Assembly (NCBI GenBank): GCA_040394195.1
Contig: JBEBSR010000002.1
Span: 1 to 64,000 of the forward strand
Direction of reading: 5' to 3'
Length of the DNA stretch: 64,000 nt
Origin: Wohlfahrtiimonas larvae_A
GTDB taxonomy: Bacteria; Pseudomonadota; Gammaproteobacteria; Cardiobacteriales; Wohlfahrtiimonadaceae
Shown here: in pieces, positions 1 through 8,894 of the stretch
How positions within the stretch are numbered: position 1 is the stretch's first letter
Layout of the letters: the number at the start of each line of letters is the position of its first letter
Notes under the pieces: model-generated
What the model was told of the DNA's origin: nothing
What the model saw: the letters and a program-made list of their open reading frames with translations, nothing else
Databases searched by the model: none
Position numbers and translations under genes: made by a program

Positions 1-933
1 TATCACAATTTTTACCAAATTATTTTAAATAATAATATGCAAGATAGCTCTATATATTTAAATCAGCTAGAAATTATTAATAAATATTTAACAGCAAAAT
101 GTATTGATTTTTATATTGGTAGCTATAGCGCAGGGGAAGCCGCTATTATTGAACAAATAGCGACTATAAAAGAAGCTATTAATGATAGTGTAAATAAAGC
201 TGAAGCAAAGATAGATAAATTAATTTTAGATAAAAAGTTAGTATATCAAAAGGATTGGGGTAACTCTCCGTTATTAATAATTATTTATATTGATGAATAT
301 GAGAATCATCTACATCCTGAATGGTCGAGGAAATATTTATCTTATTTACTTAAATTTTTAAATATTAAAGTTCAGAGCAAATTATTTGATATAAAGTTTC
401 AAGTTGTTCTTACAACACATTCACCATATTTAATAAGTGACCTTCCAAAGAATAATATTATTCTGATAAAAAAAGAAAAAGAAAAAGAAAAAGAAAAAGA
501 AAAAGAAAAAGAAAAAGAAAAACGAACGGCAAAAAAATCGACCTACGGATTTGCGAGTAATTATTATGACATTATGAGTGATAGTTTTTTCTTGGATGAT
601 ACGATTGGGGAGTTTGCAAAACAGAAGATTAATCAGGTAATTAAGAGATTAAATAAGCTGTCTAATTTGCTAGATAAGAAAGAATCTAAAAGCAAAAAGA
701 TCAGTAATAAATTCCTGCAACAAAGCCAATTAATATTGGATCATGTAAATCCAATCATTCAATTAATCGGTGATCCTTTTATCAAACAGCAATTGGATAG
801 AATGGTGATGTCTATTGATGAGCGATTAAAAGTATTTTGTCAGCCTGAAAGTAAGAAAGAATTACTAGAAAAACAAAGAGCGATTTTAGAAGCTCAGATC
901 AAACAAATAGATCAGGAATTAGGCAATGATTAA
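1..933 (+). CDS. PtuA-like ABC/AAA ATPase, 5' end outside window
   Basis: The reading frame is open to the left window edge, so this is the C-terminal part of a longer protein; an internal ATG at 37 is not needed as a start. Visible ATPase elements are a Walker B with D-loop (LIIIYIDEYENHLHPEW) and an H-loop (TTHSPYLISD), as in RecF/SMC-like ABC ATPases. The Walker A lies outside the window. After the H-loop comes a run of two Lys and eight Glu-Lys pairs, then a helical, probably coiled-coil tail. The stop overlaps the start of an HNH nuclease gene, the arrangement of Septu (PtuA-PtuB) and of the effector part of retron Ec78-type systems. Role in anti-phage defence is inferred from that pairing. 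Other ATPase-HNH pairs remain possible because the N-terminus is unseen. Confidence 0.8.
   Translation, partial: YHNFYQIILNNNMQDSSIYLNQLEIINKYLTAKCIDFYIGSYSAGEAAIIEQIATIKEAINDSVNKAEAKIDKLILDKKLVYQKDWGNSPLLIIIYIDEYENHLHPEWSRKYLSYLLKFLNIKVQSKLFDIKFQVVLTTHSPYLISDLPKNNIILIKKEKEKEKEKEKEKEKEKRTAKKSTYGFASNYYDIMSDSFFLDDTIGEFAKQKINQVIKRLNKLSNLLDKKESKSKKISNKFLQQSQLILDHVNPIIQLIGDPFIKQQLDRMVMSIDERLKVFCQPESKKELLEKQRAILEAQIKQIDQELGND
475..522 (+). repeat. In-frame hexanucleotide microsatellite (GAAAAA)8
   Basis: Eight uninterrupted copies of GAAAAA, preceded by more A residues. It encodes eight Glu-Lys pairs right after the ATPase H-loop. The unit is six bases, so slippage changes repeat number without shifting frame. 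Confidence 0.95.
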
Positions 934-1876
934 ATTAGCGCATAATCTATATAAAGACTTTGAGGATGATTACTTCAAAATTATCAAAGCAAAAATTAAT
1001 GATGGAATTCAGTTATTTGAAATTATTGATCTAATCTCACAAGGCAGCCAACAGGAGGAAATTAGAAATAAAGATGAGTTTTTAAGAGCGTTAATTATTA
1101 ATCCCTTTTCTGAGCAGTCAAGAACTGCATTTTTATTGCTTAGTGATTATTATGATTACGTTGTTAATACTGATTCTAAGATCAATCCTTTTGAAAATTA
1201 TTTAGATGAGCTGCAGGATATTTTTGATTATACAAATATCATTAAATCGCAAGAAAATAAGAAAATTTTAAGAGTTAGAATTGTAAAGGCTTCAGGATTG
1301 GATGTGTGTCCATATTGTAATCGACAATATATCGATATTTTTGAGAGACAAAATGAGGATGGAGAAAAGGCAATTGCTCAACTTGATCACTTTTATCCAA
1401 AAGAACAGTTTCCACTATATGCGTTATCTCTTTATAATTTTGTGCCAAGCTGTTCATCGTGCAATCAAGGTAAAAGCGATAAAACAAACGAGCTACTTTA
1501 TCCTTTTACTGAAAAATCAGAAGAAGAAAATCAACAACCATATTTTAAGATTAAGAGTGAAGATTTAGATCATTTACGTGGTAATATTCTGCCTGAAATT
1601 GATTATGCATTTATAGATTCAGATAAGAAAAATCATGCTGATTCTTTGCATCATAAAAATATATACCAAAATCATAGTGTGTTTGCTCAACGATTATTAC
1701 AAAGGCAACGATTATATAATCCGAGTTATATTGCCCAAGTAAAAGAATTCTTTCCAAAATTGAGTGATGAAGAAATTAGGGAAGTATTGTTTGGTTTTAG
1801 TGGAGATTTAGAAGAGTTAAAACAAAAGCCACTATCCAAATTAGCGCATGATATTTTGGATTTGAATAAGAAATAA
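926..1876 (+). CDS. HNH endonuclease, PtuB-like defence effector
   Basis: Protein of 316 aa. The zinc/HNH core is clear: C128-P-Y-C131, then the LDHFYPK motif with D154-H155, then C176-S-S-C179-N180 followed by QGKSDK. This is the ββα-metal nuclease pattern of PtuB/TIGR02646-type proteins. The roughly 120 residues before it are helical and unrecognised, and the C-terminal 100 residues carry the YNPSY segment commonly seen in this family. ATG at 926 overlaps the upstream ATPase stop by 8 bp, with AGGA about 8 nt ahead, so the two are probably translationally coupled. Expected role: DNA cleavage triggered by the ATPase partner. A strong terminator follows. Function in defence is inferred. Confidence 0.85.
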   Translation: MIKLAHNLYKDFEDDYFKIIKAKINDGIQLFEIIDLISQGSQQEEIRNKDEFLRALIINPFSEQSRTAFLLLSDYYDYVVNTDSKINPFENYLDELQDIFDYTNIIKSQENKKILRVRIVKASGLDVCPYCNRQYIDIFERQNEDGEKAIAQLDHFYPKEQFPLYALSLYNFVPSCSSCNQGKSDKTNELLYPFTEKSEEENQQPYFKIKSEDLDHLRGNILPEIDYAFIDSDKKNHADSLHHKNIYQNHSVFAQRLLQRQRLYNPSYIAQVKEFFPKLSDEEIREVLFGFSGDLEELKQKPLSKLAHDILDLNKK

Positions 1877-1885
1877 CCTCAACAA

Positions 1886-1912
1886 AAAAGCCCATTTTTA
1901 TGGGCTTTTATT
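1886..1912. terminator. Bidirectional intrinsic terminator
   Basis: Perfect 9-bp stem AAAAGCCCA / TGGGCTTTT around a 6-nt loop, with A-tract before and T-rich tract after. It lies between the convergent HNH gene and alsT and can serve both. Confidence 0.85.
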
Positions 1913-1933
1913 TGTTTTGGAGGTTAGGGAAGA

Positions 1934-3337
1934 TTACTTCTCTTCATCGCCCCAGCATTCTGTATTTTTCAATCCTTTGATGCTCGATGCTTTAAATACA
2001 GGATCTTTGCCTTCTTTCAATTGTTTGTTGAAGTCATCGCTCACAGCAAATGCAATTTTGCTGAGCATAAAGATGATGATCAAGTTCATGATTGTCATAA
2101 AGCCCATGAATACATCAGCTAAATCCCATGCTAATTGCATGTTGATCATTGCGCCAAACATCACCATTGCTAATACAACCAAGCGATAGATCAACAGCAT
2201 TGCTTTGTTGCCATTGATAAATTCGATGTTTGTTTCACCATAGTAATAGTTGCCAATGATGGAGCTAAATGCAAAGAACATCACAGCGATAGCAACGAAG
2301 TATTTTGCCCATTCGCCCATTTGTAATGCGAGTGAGTTTTGCGTCAAAATTACGCCAGAAGTTTCTGGTGTTACATTGGTATATAAGCCAGATAATAAGA
2401 TGATGAATGCTGTAGCAGAACAAACCATAATCGTATCGAAAAACACGCCCAAGCTTTGTACTAAGCCTTGCTTAGCAGGATGCGTCACATTAGCAGCCGC
2501 AGCAGCATTTGGTACAGAACCCATGCCTGCTTCATTCGAGAATAAGCCACGACGAACACCTTGCATGATCGCAGCACCAATGCCGCCGCCCATGATTTCA
2601 TTGAAGCCAAACGCATTCGTTATGATCAACATGAACATTTCTGGCACTTTAGTGATATTGGTTGCTAAGACATAAATCGCTAAACCAATGTAGAACACAG
2701 CCATGACAGGTACGATAATTTGTGTGAAGCTTACGATTCTTTTTACGCCACCAAAGATGATGATTGCAGTTAATACAACCAATGCAATGCCGACAGCTGT
2801 GTAATCAAAGCCAAAAGCAGATGCAAATGAATGGGCGATTGTGTTGGATTGTACTGAGTTGAAGATGAAGCCAAAAGTGATCGCTAATAAGATTGCGAAT
2901 GCAATGCCGAGTTTTCTGAAGCCTAATGCTTTTTCCATGTAATAAGCAGGGCCACCACGGAAAGTATCACCATCTTTAACTTTATAAACTTGTGCGAGTG
3001 TGCTTTCAATGAATGCCGTTGCCATACCAATGATGGCGATTAGCCACATCCAAAATACAGCGCCAGGGCCACCGATTGCGATGGCTAATGCAACGCCCGC
3101 GATATTGCCTGTACCAACGCGGCTTGCAGCACTGATTGTGAAGGCTTGGAAAGCTGAAACACCATCTGATCCTGGATTTTTTTCAACGGTTAATTTTAGC
3201 ATCTGCTTGAAGAGGCGAACCTGAACAAAGCGAGTGCGAAATGTAAAGTAAAATCCTAATGATAATAAACCAATGATGAGAATGTAGGACCAAATAAAGC
3301 TATTAAAAGGTCCTGTTAGCCAGTTGATGATGCTCAT
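1934..3337 (-). CDS. alsT: Sodium:alanine symporter (AGCS family)
   Basis: Integral membrane protein of 467 aa that co-transports a small neutral amino acid (alanine or glycine in characterised members) with Na+. About ten hydrophobic segments are visible, and the AGCS signatures are present: an N-terminal SAASRVGTGNIAGVALAI stretch and a later GLFSNEAGMGSVPNAAAAA stretch. The longer frame begins with TTG at 3343, but AAGGA sits directly against that codon. ATG at 3337 has the proper 6-nt spacing, so it is chosen. It follows pflA by about 30 bp in the same direction with no terminator visible, so it may be part of a pflB-pflA-alsT unit. Exact substrate is not readable from sequence. Confidence 0.9.
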   Translation of the reverse strand: MSIINWLTGPFNSFIWSYILIIGLLSLGFYFTFRTRFVQVRLFKQMLKLTVEKNPGSDGVSAFQAFTISAASRVGTGNIAGVALAIAIGGPGAVFWMWLIAIIGMATAFIESTLAQVYKVKDGDTFRGGPAYYMEKALGFRKLGIAFAILLAITFGFIFNSVQSNTIAHSFASAFGFDYTAVGIALVVLTAIIIFGGVKRIVSFTQIIVPVMAVFYIGLAIYVLATNITKVPEMFMLIITNAFGFNEIMGGGIGAAIMQGVRRGLFSNEAGMGSVPNAAAAANVTHPAKQGLVQSLGVFFDTIMVCSATAFIILLSGLYTNVTPETSGVILTQNSLALQMGEWAKYFVAIAVMFFAFSSIIGNYYYGETNIEFINGNKAMLLIYRLVVLAMVMFGAMINMQLAWDLADVFMGFMTIMNLIIIFMLSKIAFAVSDDFNKQLKEGKDPVFKASSIKGLKNTECWGDEEK

Positions 3338-3369
3338 GAACAATCCTTAAAATATAAAAAACTGCATAA

Positions 3370-4236
3370 CTATACAGCAGGTAGCTCATATTTTTTATAT
3401 ATTTCTTTTATGACTTTCACAAATTCTGGTGATGGTGGCTCAGTTTCGGAGAGCGTATATTTCAAATTCAGCTCTTGCCACTTAGATTCACCTAGATTAT
3501 GAAAAGGTAACACTTCTATACGTTCGATGAGTTTTTTGCCATGCAATTCAATGGCTTTATCCTGTAATGATTTGACAAATTGTGCATGCTTTTCGACATC
3601 TTCTAAATCATCTGTTAAACCTGGCACTAATACATAACGAATCCACATAGGTTTGCCCATTGTGACTAAACGATGTGCAAAATCTAATGTGGGTTGTAAA
3701 GGCTGAGCTGTCAATGCTTGGTATTTTTCAGGATCAATGTGTTTAATATCAAGCATCACAAGATCAATATTATCAAACCATTCATCTTCTAAATGCGCCG
3801 CTAAAAAGCCTTGTGTATCCAATGCGATGTGTAAGTTGTATTGCTGTTTGACACGATAAGCAATTTCACCAATGAAATTGGCTTGCATTAAAGGTTCGCC
3901 ACCTGAAAATGTAATGCCACCTGCAAATTTTAAAAAGCGGGCATATTTACCAATCTCAGTGACGATTTCATCTACTGTGCGCAATTTACCATTGTGAAGC
4001 TTCCAAGTGTCAGGATTATGACAATATAAACAACGGAATTGGCAACCTGAGCTGAACATCACAAAGCGAACGCCAGGGCCATCCACAGCTGCACCCGTTT
4101 CTATGGAGTGAACGAAGCCAGAGAGTTGATTGTCTTCATTGATGATGACAGGCGCAATGATGCCCGCAGGTTTGAATTCGATTTGATCAATGTCTGCAAT
4201 AGAAATGGTGGGAATGGATTTTTGGTCTCTGCTCAT
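3370..4236 (-). CDS. pflA: Pyruvate formate-lyase activating enzyme
   Basis: Radical SAM enzyme that abstracts a hydrogen from the glycine of PflB and so switches it on under anaerobic conditions. The [4Fe-4S] ligands are C65-x3-C69-x2-C72 (GCQFRCLYCHNPDTW), followed by the SAM-binding FSGGEP motif. At 288 aa it is about 40 residues longer than E. coli PflA, all of the excess being N-terminal. ATG at 4236 has AAAGG six bases upstream, and no other plausible start occurs before the core domain, so the extension looks real. It lies 80 bp downstream of pflB, separated by two small hairpins. Confidence 0.95.
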   Translation of the reverse strand: MSRDQKSIPTISIADIDQIEFKPAGIIAPVIINEDNQLSGFVHSIETGAAVDGPGVRFVMFSSGCQFRCLYCHNPDTWKLHNGKLRTVDEIVTEIGKYARFLKFAGGITFSGGEPLMQANFIGEIAYRVKQQYNLHIALDTQGFLAAHLEDEWFDNIDLVMLDIKHIDPEKYQALTAQPLQPTLDFAHRLVTMGKPMWIRYVLVPGLTDDLEDVEKHAQFVKSLQDKAIELHGKKLIERIEVLPFHNLGESKWQELNLKYTLSETEPPSPEFVKVIKEIYKKYELPAV

Positions 4237-4272
4237 GCATGGCCTTTAATAATAATTGTCGTCACATAAAGA

Positions 4273-4316
4273 GGGCATACCGTAGTATGCCCCATGTTTA
4301 TACTATGATCAGTATA
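4273..4316 (-). other. Hairpins between pflB and pflA
   Basis: An 8-bp perfect stem GGGCATAC / GTATGCCC with a CGTA loop (4273-4292), and next to the pflB stop a TATACT / AGTATA stem. There is no good T-tract on the minus strand. This suggests an RNA-stability element or attenuator rather than a full terminator; that is inference. Confidence 0.5.
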
Positions 4317-6584
4317 TTATGCTTTCATGTGGAATGTACGATTAATGACATCCATTTGTTGCTCTTTAGTTAACTTGATGAAGTTAACAGCATAACCAGA
4401 TACACGCACTGTCAATTGTGGGTATTTTTCAGGGTGATTCATTGCATCTACCAATGTATCACGATCAAATACGTTCACGTTGATGTGGAAGCCATCTGCA
4501 CCACAATAACCATCTAAGCAGTTAGATAAGTTATTGACGCGATCTGCCAATGTATTACCTAATGCGCCTGGTGTTGCTGAAGCTGTCCAGCTGATACCAT
4601 CCAATGCCGCTTCATAAGGGATTTTAGCAACTGAAGCACCTGCTGCTACAAAACCTGAAGTATCACGGCCATTCATTGGGTTTGCACCTGGTGCAAACGG
4701 TTCGCCATCACGGCGGCCATCTGGCGTATTACCAGTTTTCTTACCATAAACAACGTTAGAAGTGATGGTTAATACTGATTGTGTTGGCACTGAATTACGA
4801 TAAGTTTTCTGAGCTTTCACTTTATTCATGAATGATTCAGTTAACATCACTGCGATGTCATCCGCACGTTCATCATTGTTACCATAAGCAGGGAATTCAC
4901 CTTCGATTTCAAAATCTATCGCAATGCCTTGTTCATTACGTACAGGTTTTACTTTAGCGTATTTGATTGCAGCTAATGAGTCTGCAGCCACTGATAAACC
5001 AGCAATACCACAAGCCATTGTGCGAAGGATATCACGATCATGCAATGCCATTTCGATGCGTTCATAAGCATAGCGATCATGCGAGTAATGGATTGCATTC
5101 AATGCTTTCACATAAGTTTCTGCTAACCAATCCATCATCTTGTCATAAGCTTGCATGACTTTGTCATAAGTTAAAACATCATCAGTGATTGGATCGAAGC
5201 CATGGGCAACTAATTTGCCTGTTTTTTCATCCACACCGCCGTTGATTGCATATAACAACGCTTTTGCTAAGTTTGCACGAGCACCGAAAAATTGCATTTG
5301 CTTGCCAATTGCCATTGCTGATACACAGCAAGCAATACCATAATCATCACCCCATTTTGGCATCATCAAATCATCTGATTCGTACTGAATTGCACTTGTT
5401 TCAATAGAAACTTTAGAGCAGAAATCTTTAAAACCTTTTGGTAATTGAGTTGACCATAAAACTGTTAGGTTTGGCTCTGGTGCTGGTCCTAAGTTGTATA
5501 AAGTATGTAAGAAACGGAAGCTATTTTTAGAAACTAAAGTACGACCATCTTTGCCCATACCGCCGATAGATTCAGTGACCCAAGTTGGATCACCCGAGAA
5601 CAATTGGTTGTAATCTTCAGTACGTAAGAAACGGATAATGCGTAATTTGATCACTAAATCATCGATTAACTCTTGCGCTTCTGATTCTGTTAATTTACCA
5701 GCTTTCATGTCGCGCTCAATGTACACATCCAAGAATGTAGATACACGGCCGAATGACATTGCAGCACCATTTTGCTCTTTAGTTGCAGCTAAGTATGCAA
5801 AGTATGTCCATTGAATTGCTTCTTGTGCTGTTTCAGCAGGGCGACTGATATCAAAGCCATAAGACATTGCCATCATTTTTAATTCACCCATTGCACGAAT
5901 TTGTTCAGACATCTCTTCACGTAAACGTAAAGTATCTTCGTTGAATTCCCAGTTATCAGTTTCAGCTTTCTCAGCTTCTTTTGCTTTGATTAAGAAATCA
6001 ACGCCATATAATGCAACACGACGATAATCACCAATGATACGACCACGGCCATAAGCATCTGGTAAGCCTGTAATAACACCAGATGAACGGCAAGCACGGA
6101 TCACAGAGTTGTACATATCAAATGTTGCTTGGTTGTGATCTTTACGATAATGCGTATAGATATCTTCCAATTCTGGATTAATAGTGCGGTCAATTTCTTC
6201 CAAAGAGTTTGCAACTAAACGGAAGCCACTGTTAGGGAATAAGCCACGCTTTAAAGGTGCATCAGTTTGCACACCCACGATTTTTTCAAGATCTTTATTA
6301 ATATAACCTGGGCCAAATGCATCAATGCGAGAGCCAACGCTATCTGCAACATCTAATACACCGCCAGGGCAAGCACGTTCTTTTGCCAACAATGCTGATA
6401 ATTCTTTCCATAACTGTTCGGTTCTTGCTGTTGGACCTGCTAAGAAAGAGTCATCGCCTTCATATGGTGTATAGTTATTTTGTATGAAGTCACGCACATC
6501 AACTTTTTCTCTCCAATCAGCGCCTTTAAAATCACGCCATGCAAGATCAAAGTTAGAGATGTTTTGTGTATTATTTGTTTTCAT
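4317..6584 (-). CDS. pflB: Formate acetyltransferase (pyruvate formate-lyase)
   Basis: Glycyl-radical enzyme converting pyruvate and CoA to acetyl-CoA and formate in mixed-acid fermentation. It has 755 aa against 760 in E. coli. The active-site cysteine pair is in GIACCVSAM, and the radical site is G730 in RVSGYAVNF near the C-terminus. ATG at 6584 has AGGAG at good spacing. The activase gene lies immediately downstream. About 260 bp of AT-rich sequence precede it and must hold the promoter, but I found no clear FNR or ArcA site there. Confidence 0.97.
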   Translation of the reverse strand: MKTNNTQNISNFDLAWRDFKGADWREKVDVRDFIQNNYTPYEGDDSFLAGPTARTEQLWKELSALLAKERACPGGVLDVADSVGSRIDAFGPGYINKDLEKIVGVQTDAPLKRGLFPNSGFRLVANSLEEIDRTINPELEDIYTHYRKDHNQATFDMYNSVIRACRSSGVITGLPDAYGRGRIIGDYRRVALYGVDFLIKAKEAEKAETDNWEFNEDTLRLREEMSEQIRAMGELKMMAMSYGFDISRPAETAQEAIQWTYFAYLAATKEQNGAAMSFGRVSTFLDVYIERDMKAGKLTESEAQELIDDLVIKLRIIRFLRTEDYNQLFSGDPTWVTESIGGMGKDGRTLVSKNSFRFLHTLYNLGPAPEPNLTVLWSTQLPKGFKDFCSKVSIETSAIQYESDDLMMPKWGDDYGIACCVSAMAIGKQMQFFGARANLAKALLYAINGGVDEKTGKLVAHGFDPITDDVLTYDKVMQAYDKMMDWLAETYVKALNAIHYSHDRYAYERIEMALHDRDILRTMACGIAGLSVAADSLAAIKYAKVKPVRNEQGIAIDFEIEGEFPAYGNNDERADDIAVMLTESFMNKVKAQKTYRNSVPTQSVLTITSNVVYGKKTGNTPDGRRDGEPFAPGANPMNGRDTSGFVAAGASVAKIPYEAALDGISWTASATPGALGNTLADRVNNLSNCLDGYCGADGFHINVNVFDRDTLVDAMNHPEKYPQLTVRVSGYAVNFIKLTKEQQMDVINRTFHMKA

Positions 6585-6846
6585 AATAACTCCTAATTAA
6601 AGGTATAAATTGTTGTTGTTGGGAAACTTGTTGAACTATTTATATTATAAGCTAGTTTTGTCAAAAAAATTTCTATTTTAGTGTTGAATTCACTACATGT
6701 GCGCAATTTTATTGTGAATTATATTTACTTTTCGCAACTTTGTTTTTAAGTAATGTTTATTACTGTAAATTTACTATTTTTTATTGTTTTAAAGGAGATA
6801 AATTTCATTATCTCCTTGGTTACCGCATTATTGTTTCAGAAAATGA
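6585..6846 (-). promoter_or_regulatory. pflB upstream region, no confident promoter
   Basis: AT-rich gap of 262 bp that should contain the pflB promoter. On the minus strand a TTGACA (6659-6664) and a perfect TATAAT (6644-6649) are present but only 9 bp apart, too close to act as one promoter. No TTGAT-N4-ATCAA-like FNR site was found. The far end holds the hairpin listed separately. Confidence 0.35.
6792..6817 (-). terminator. Hairpin downstream of small membrane protein gene
   Basis: Perfect 10-bp stem AAGGAGATAA / TTATCTCCTT with a 6-nt loop, about 30 bp after the stop of the minus-strand gene ending at 6847. The following minus-strand sequence is TTTAAAAC, so the T-tract is weak; termination is plausible, not certain. 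Confidence 0.5.
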
Positions 6847-7323
6847 TTATCCTTGCAACATATTAGGAATTGCCCAGCGAAGGAAATAAAATCCTGCTAG
6901 AAATATAATAAAGTTTGCTAAAAACAAAAGCATAGCAGAAGAATGGCGACGAATCACTTTCATTAGAATAAATAGTGCTGTGATGAAGCCGCTGATCACA
7001 ACAAATAACCATGTTGTGAGAATCACCATAAAGCCATAATTGAATTCTAATTCTAATAAATTAGTCGGCAAAATCTCCATGTAGGATGATGATAATAATG
7101 TGAATGCACTGAAAACGAATGACAATGCGCCAATGCCTAAAGCAATTCTTCTAAACTCTGGATATTCTGAATAGAGTGAATAACATAAAAGAATTGTGAT
7201 CACAGGAATGAATGAAATTGGGAACAGTAATGATGGACGCGAGATGACAAAGCTAACAATCACCAAAAATAGCCAACCAATCGCTGTTAAAAATATATTC
7301 GGACGTGACTTTAATTCACTCAT
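6847..7323 (-). CDS. Small integral membrane protein, function unknown
   Basis: Product of 158 aa that I do not recognise. It is mostly hydrophobic, with about five likely membrane segments separated by short polar loops (for example SEYPEFRR and KVIRRHSS), and no catalytic or ligand motif. ATG at 7323 has AAAGGAAG about 6 nt upstream. It is transcribed away from the MATE gene, alone between two intergenic regions. Codon use matches its neighbours, so it looks like a resident gene and not an import. Confidence 0.75.
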   Translation of the reverse strand: MSELKSRPNIFLTAIGWLFLVIVSFVISRPSLLFPISFIPVITILLCYSLYSEYPEFRRIALGIGALSFVFSAFTLLSSSYMEILPTNLLELEFNYGFMVILTTWLFVVISGFITALFILMKVIRRHSSAMLLFLANFIIFLAGFYFLRWAIPNMLQG

Positions 7324-7402
7324 TGTTCTTCCTTTATGACATTAAAATGTATTGTGATATTGATGCCTCGATTATACCATTAAAGCTTATGAAAGAATTC
7401 TT

Positions 7403-7429
7403 TTGAAACATACTTTAACAGTATATAAT
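7403..7429 (+). promoter_or_regulatory. Sigma70-type promoter for MATE gene
   Basis: TTGAAA (7403-7408) and perfect TATAAT (7424-7429) with a 15-bp spacer (17 if TTTTGA is taken as -35). The -10 lies 26 bp before the start codon, giving a short leader. Confidence 0.6.
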
Positions 7430-7455
7430 GCGCCTTTTTAGCTCAGTAAAAATTT

Positions 7456-8817
7456 ATGTCATCACCTCAAACTAACATCGTGACAGATCGGTCGCTTTTT
7501 TCCATCAGTTGGCCAATCTTCATTGATATCTTCTTACATCTTGTCACATTGTTGATCAATACATGGATGATCAGTCATGTTTCAATGCAAATGGTGGCTG
7601 CAACGGCTGCAAGTAATCAATTCTTTGAAACAAGTGTTGCGATTCTTAACTTTATTGGTGTTGGCTGTAGCATTGTGGTGGCGCAATATTTGGGCGCAGG
7701 CAATAGAGAAGTCACGCGTAAAGCGATTCATTTATCCATTACATTAAACTTATTATTAGGATTTGTAACTTTTTTAGCGATTTGGTTCTTTGGTCGCCCA
7801 TTACTAGAAGTAATGAATACTCCACCAGCCATTTTAGATATGGCTTATGATTATTTCCATATTATTGGTATCTGTTTAATTTTTGAAGCGGTTGCAATCA
7901 TTTTAGCTTCATGTTTACGTGTTTATGGCTATTCTAAAGCACCTATGTATGTTTCATTGATCATGAATATTGTGACAGTTGTGGGTAATATCCTTGTATT
8001 GCATGGCTTATTTGGCTTTCCTCAAATGGGCTTACATGGCGTTGCGCTATCAACGTTATTAGGCAGAATGGTTGGTGTTGCATTATTGTTCTACTTATTA
8101 TTTTATGGCATTAAAATCAAATTAGAATGGCGTATGTTCTTCCAATTTCATAAGAATATCTTGAAGCAAATCTTGAAAATTGGCTTGCCATCTGCAGGTG
8201 AAAACTTATCGTGGACAGCGCAAATGCTTGTGATGTTGGCATTCGTTGGCAAAATGGGTGAAGATGCTTTGGCGGCGCACAATATCTATTTGCAATTATC
8301 GTATATGTTGATGCTGTTTGCGCTAGCCATTGGCATTGGTAACGAGATTTTAGTCGGGCATTTAGTGGGCGCATCGAAGTTTGATCAAGCATATCAAAGA
8401 ACATTTAAAAGCTTAAGAACAGGGATGCTCGTGACATTTGCTGTTGTGGTTGTATTTTATTTTGCGCGCCACTTGATTATAGAGCGCTTTACAATTGATC
8501 CAGTGATCACTGAGTTGTTATTGCCGTTATTCTTATTATCCATTTTATTAGAAGTTGGGCGAACTCAGAACATTGTGATGGTGAATGCACTTCGTGCAAC
8601 AGGCGATGCAAAATTCCCATTCTATGCAGCTTTAGTATTTATGTGGGGCTTAGCAATTCCCGTAGGCTATTTCTTCGGTTTCGTTTTAGAAATGGGATTG
8701 CTTGGTATTTGGATCGGCTTTTTATGTGATGAATGGGTGCGTGGCTTAGTGAATGCTTGGCGCTGGAAATCACGTAAATGGGAAGCTAAACGCTTAAATA
8801 TAGAACAAATGCATTAA
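7456..8817 (+). CDS. MATE family efflux transporter
   Basis: Inner-membrane protein of 453 aa with about twelve hydrophobic segments in two homologous halves, the MATE/NorM arrangement. Family hallmarks include the early SWPIFIDIFL segment, the QYLGAGN motif of the first half and the ENLSWTAQMLVM segment opening the second. Such proteins export cationic drugs or metabolites in exchange for Na+ or H+. The substrate cannot be read from the sequence. No strong Shine-Dalgarno precedes ATG 7456. It is monocistronic, with a promoter just upstream and a hairpin just downstream. Confidence 0.9.
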   Translation: MSSPQTNIVTDRSLFSISWPIFIDIFLHLVTLLINTWMISHVSMQMVAATAASNQFFETSVAILNFIGVGCSIVVAQYLGAGNREVTRKAIHLSITLNLLLGFVTFLAIWFFGRPLLEVMNTPPAILDMAYDYFHIIGICLIFEAVAIILASCLRVYGYSKAPMYVSLIMNIVTVVGNILVLHGLFGFPQMGLHGVALSTLLGRMVGVALLFYLLFYGIKIKLEWRMFFQFHKNILKQILKIGLPSAGENLSWTAQMLVMLAFVGKMGEDALAAHNIYLQLSYMLMLFALAIGIGNEILVGHLVGASKFDQAYQRTFKSLRTGMLVTFAVVVVFYFARHLIIERFTIDPVITELLLPLFLLSILLEVGRTQNIVMVNALRATGDAKFPFYAALVFMWGLAIPVGYFFGFVLEMGLLGIWIGFLCDEWVRGLVNAWRWKSRKWEAKRLNIEQMH

Positions 8818-8831
8818 TGAATTTTGCTTTC

Positions 8832-8857
8832 AATATCTCGCCATTAGGCGAGATATT
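8832..8857. terminator. Hairpin between convergent MATE and MFS genes
   Basis: Perfect 11-bp stem AATATCTCGCC / GGCGAGATATT with an ATTA loop, 15 bp after the MATE stop and 37 bp from the MFS stop. T-tracts on both sides are short. Confidence 0.65.
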
Positions 8858-8894
8858 TGTATGGAGCCTTGGTATTTACGACATAAATATCATA

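Noticed and set aside
6644..6664. TTGACA and TATAAT upstream of pflB read as one promoter
   Set aside because: The spacer is only 9 bp; sigma70 needs about 16-18.
6585..6846. FNR or ArcA site upstream of pflB
   Set aside because: No TTGAT-N4-ATCAA-like sequence found on either strand despite expectation for an anaerobic gene.
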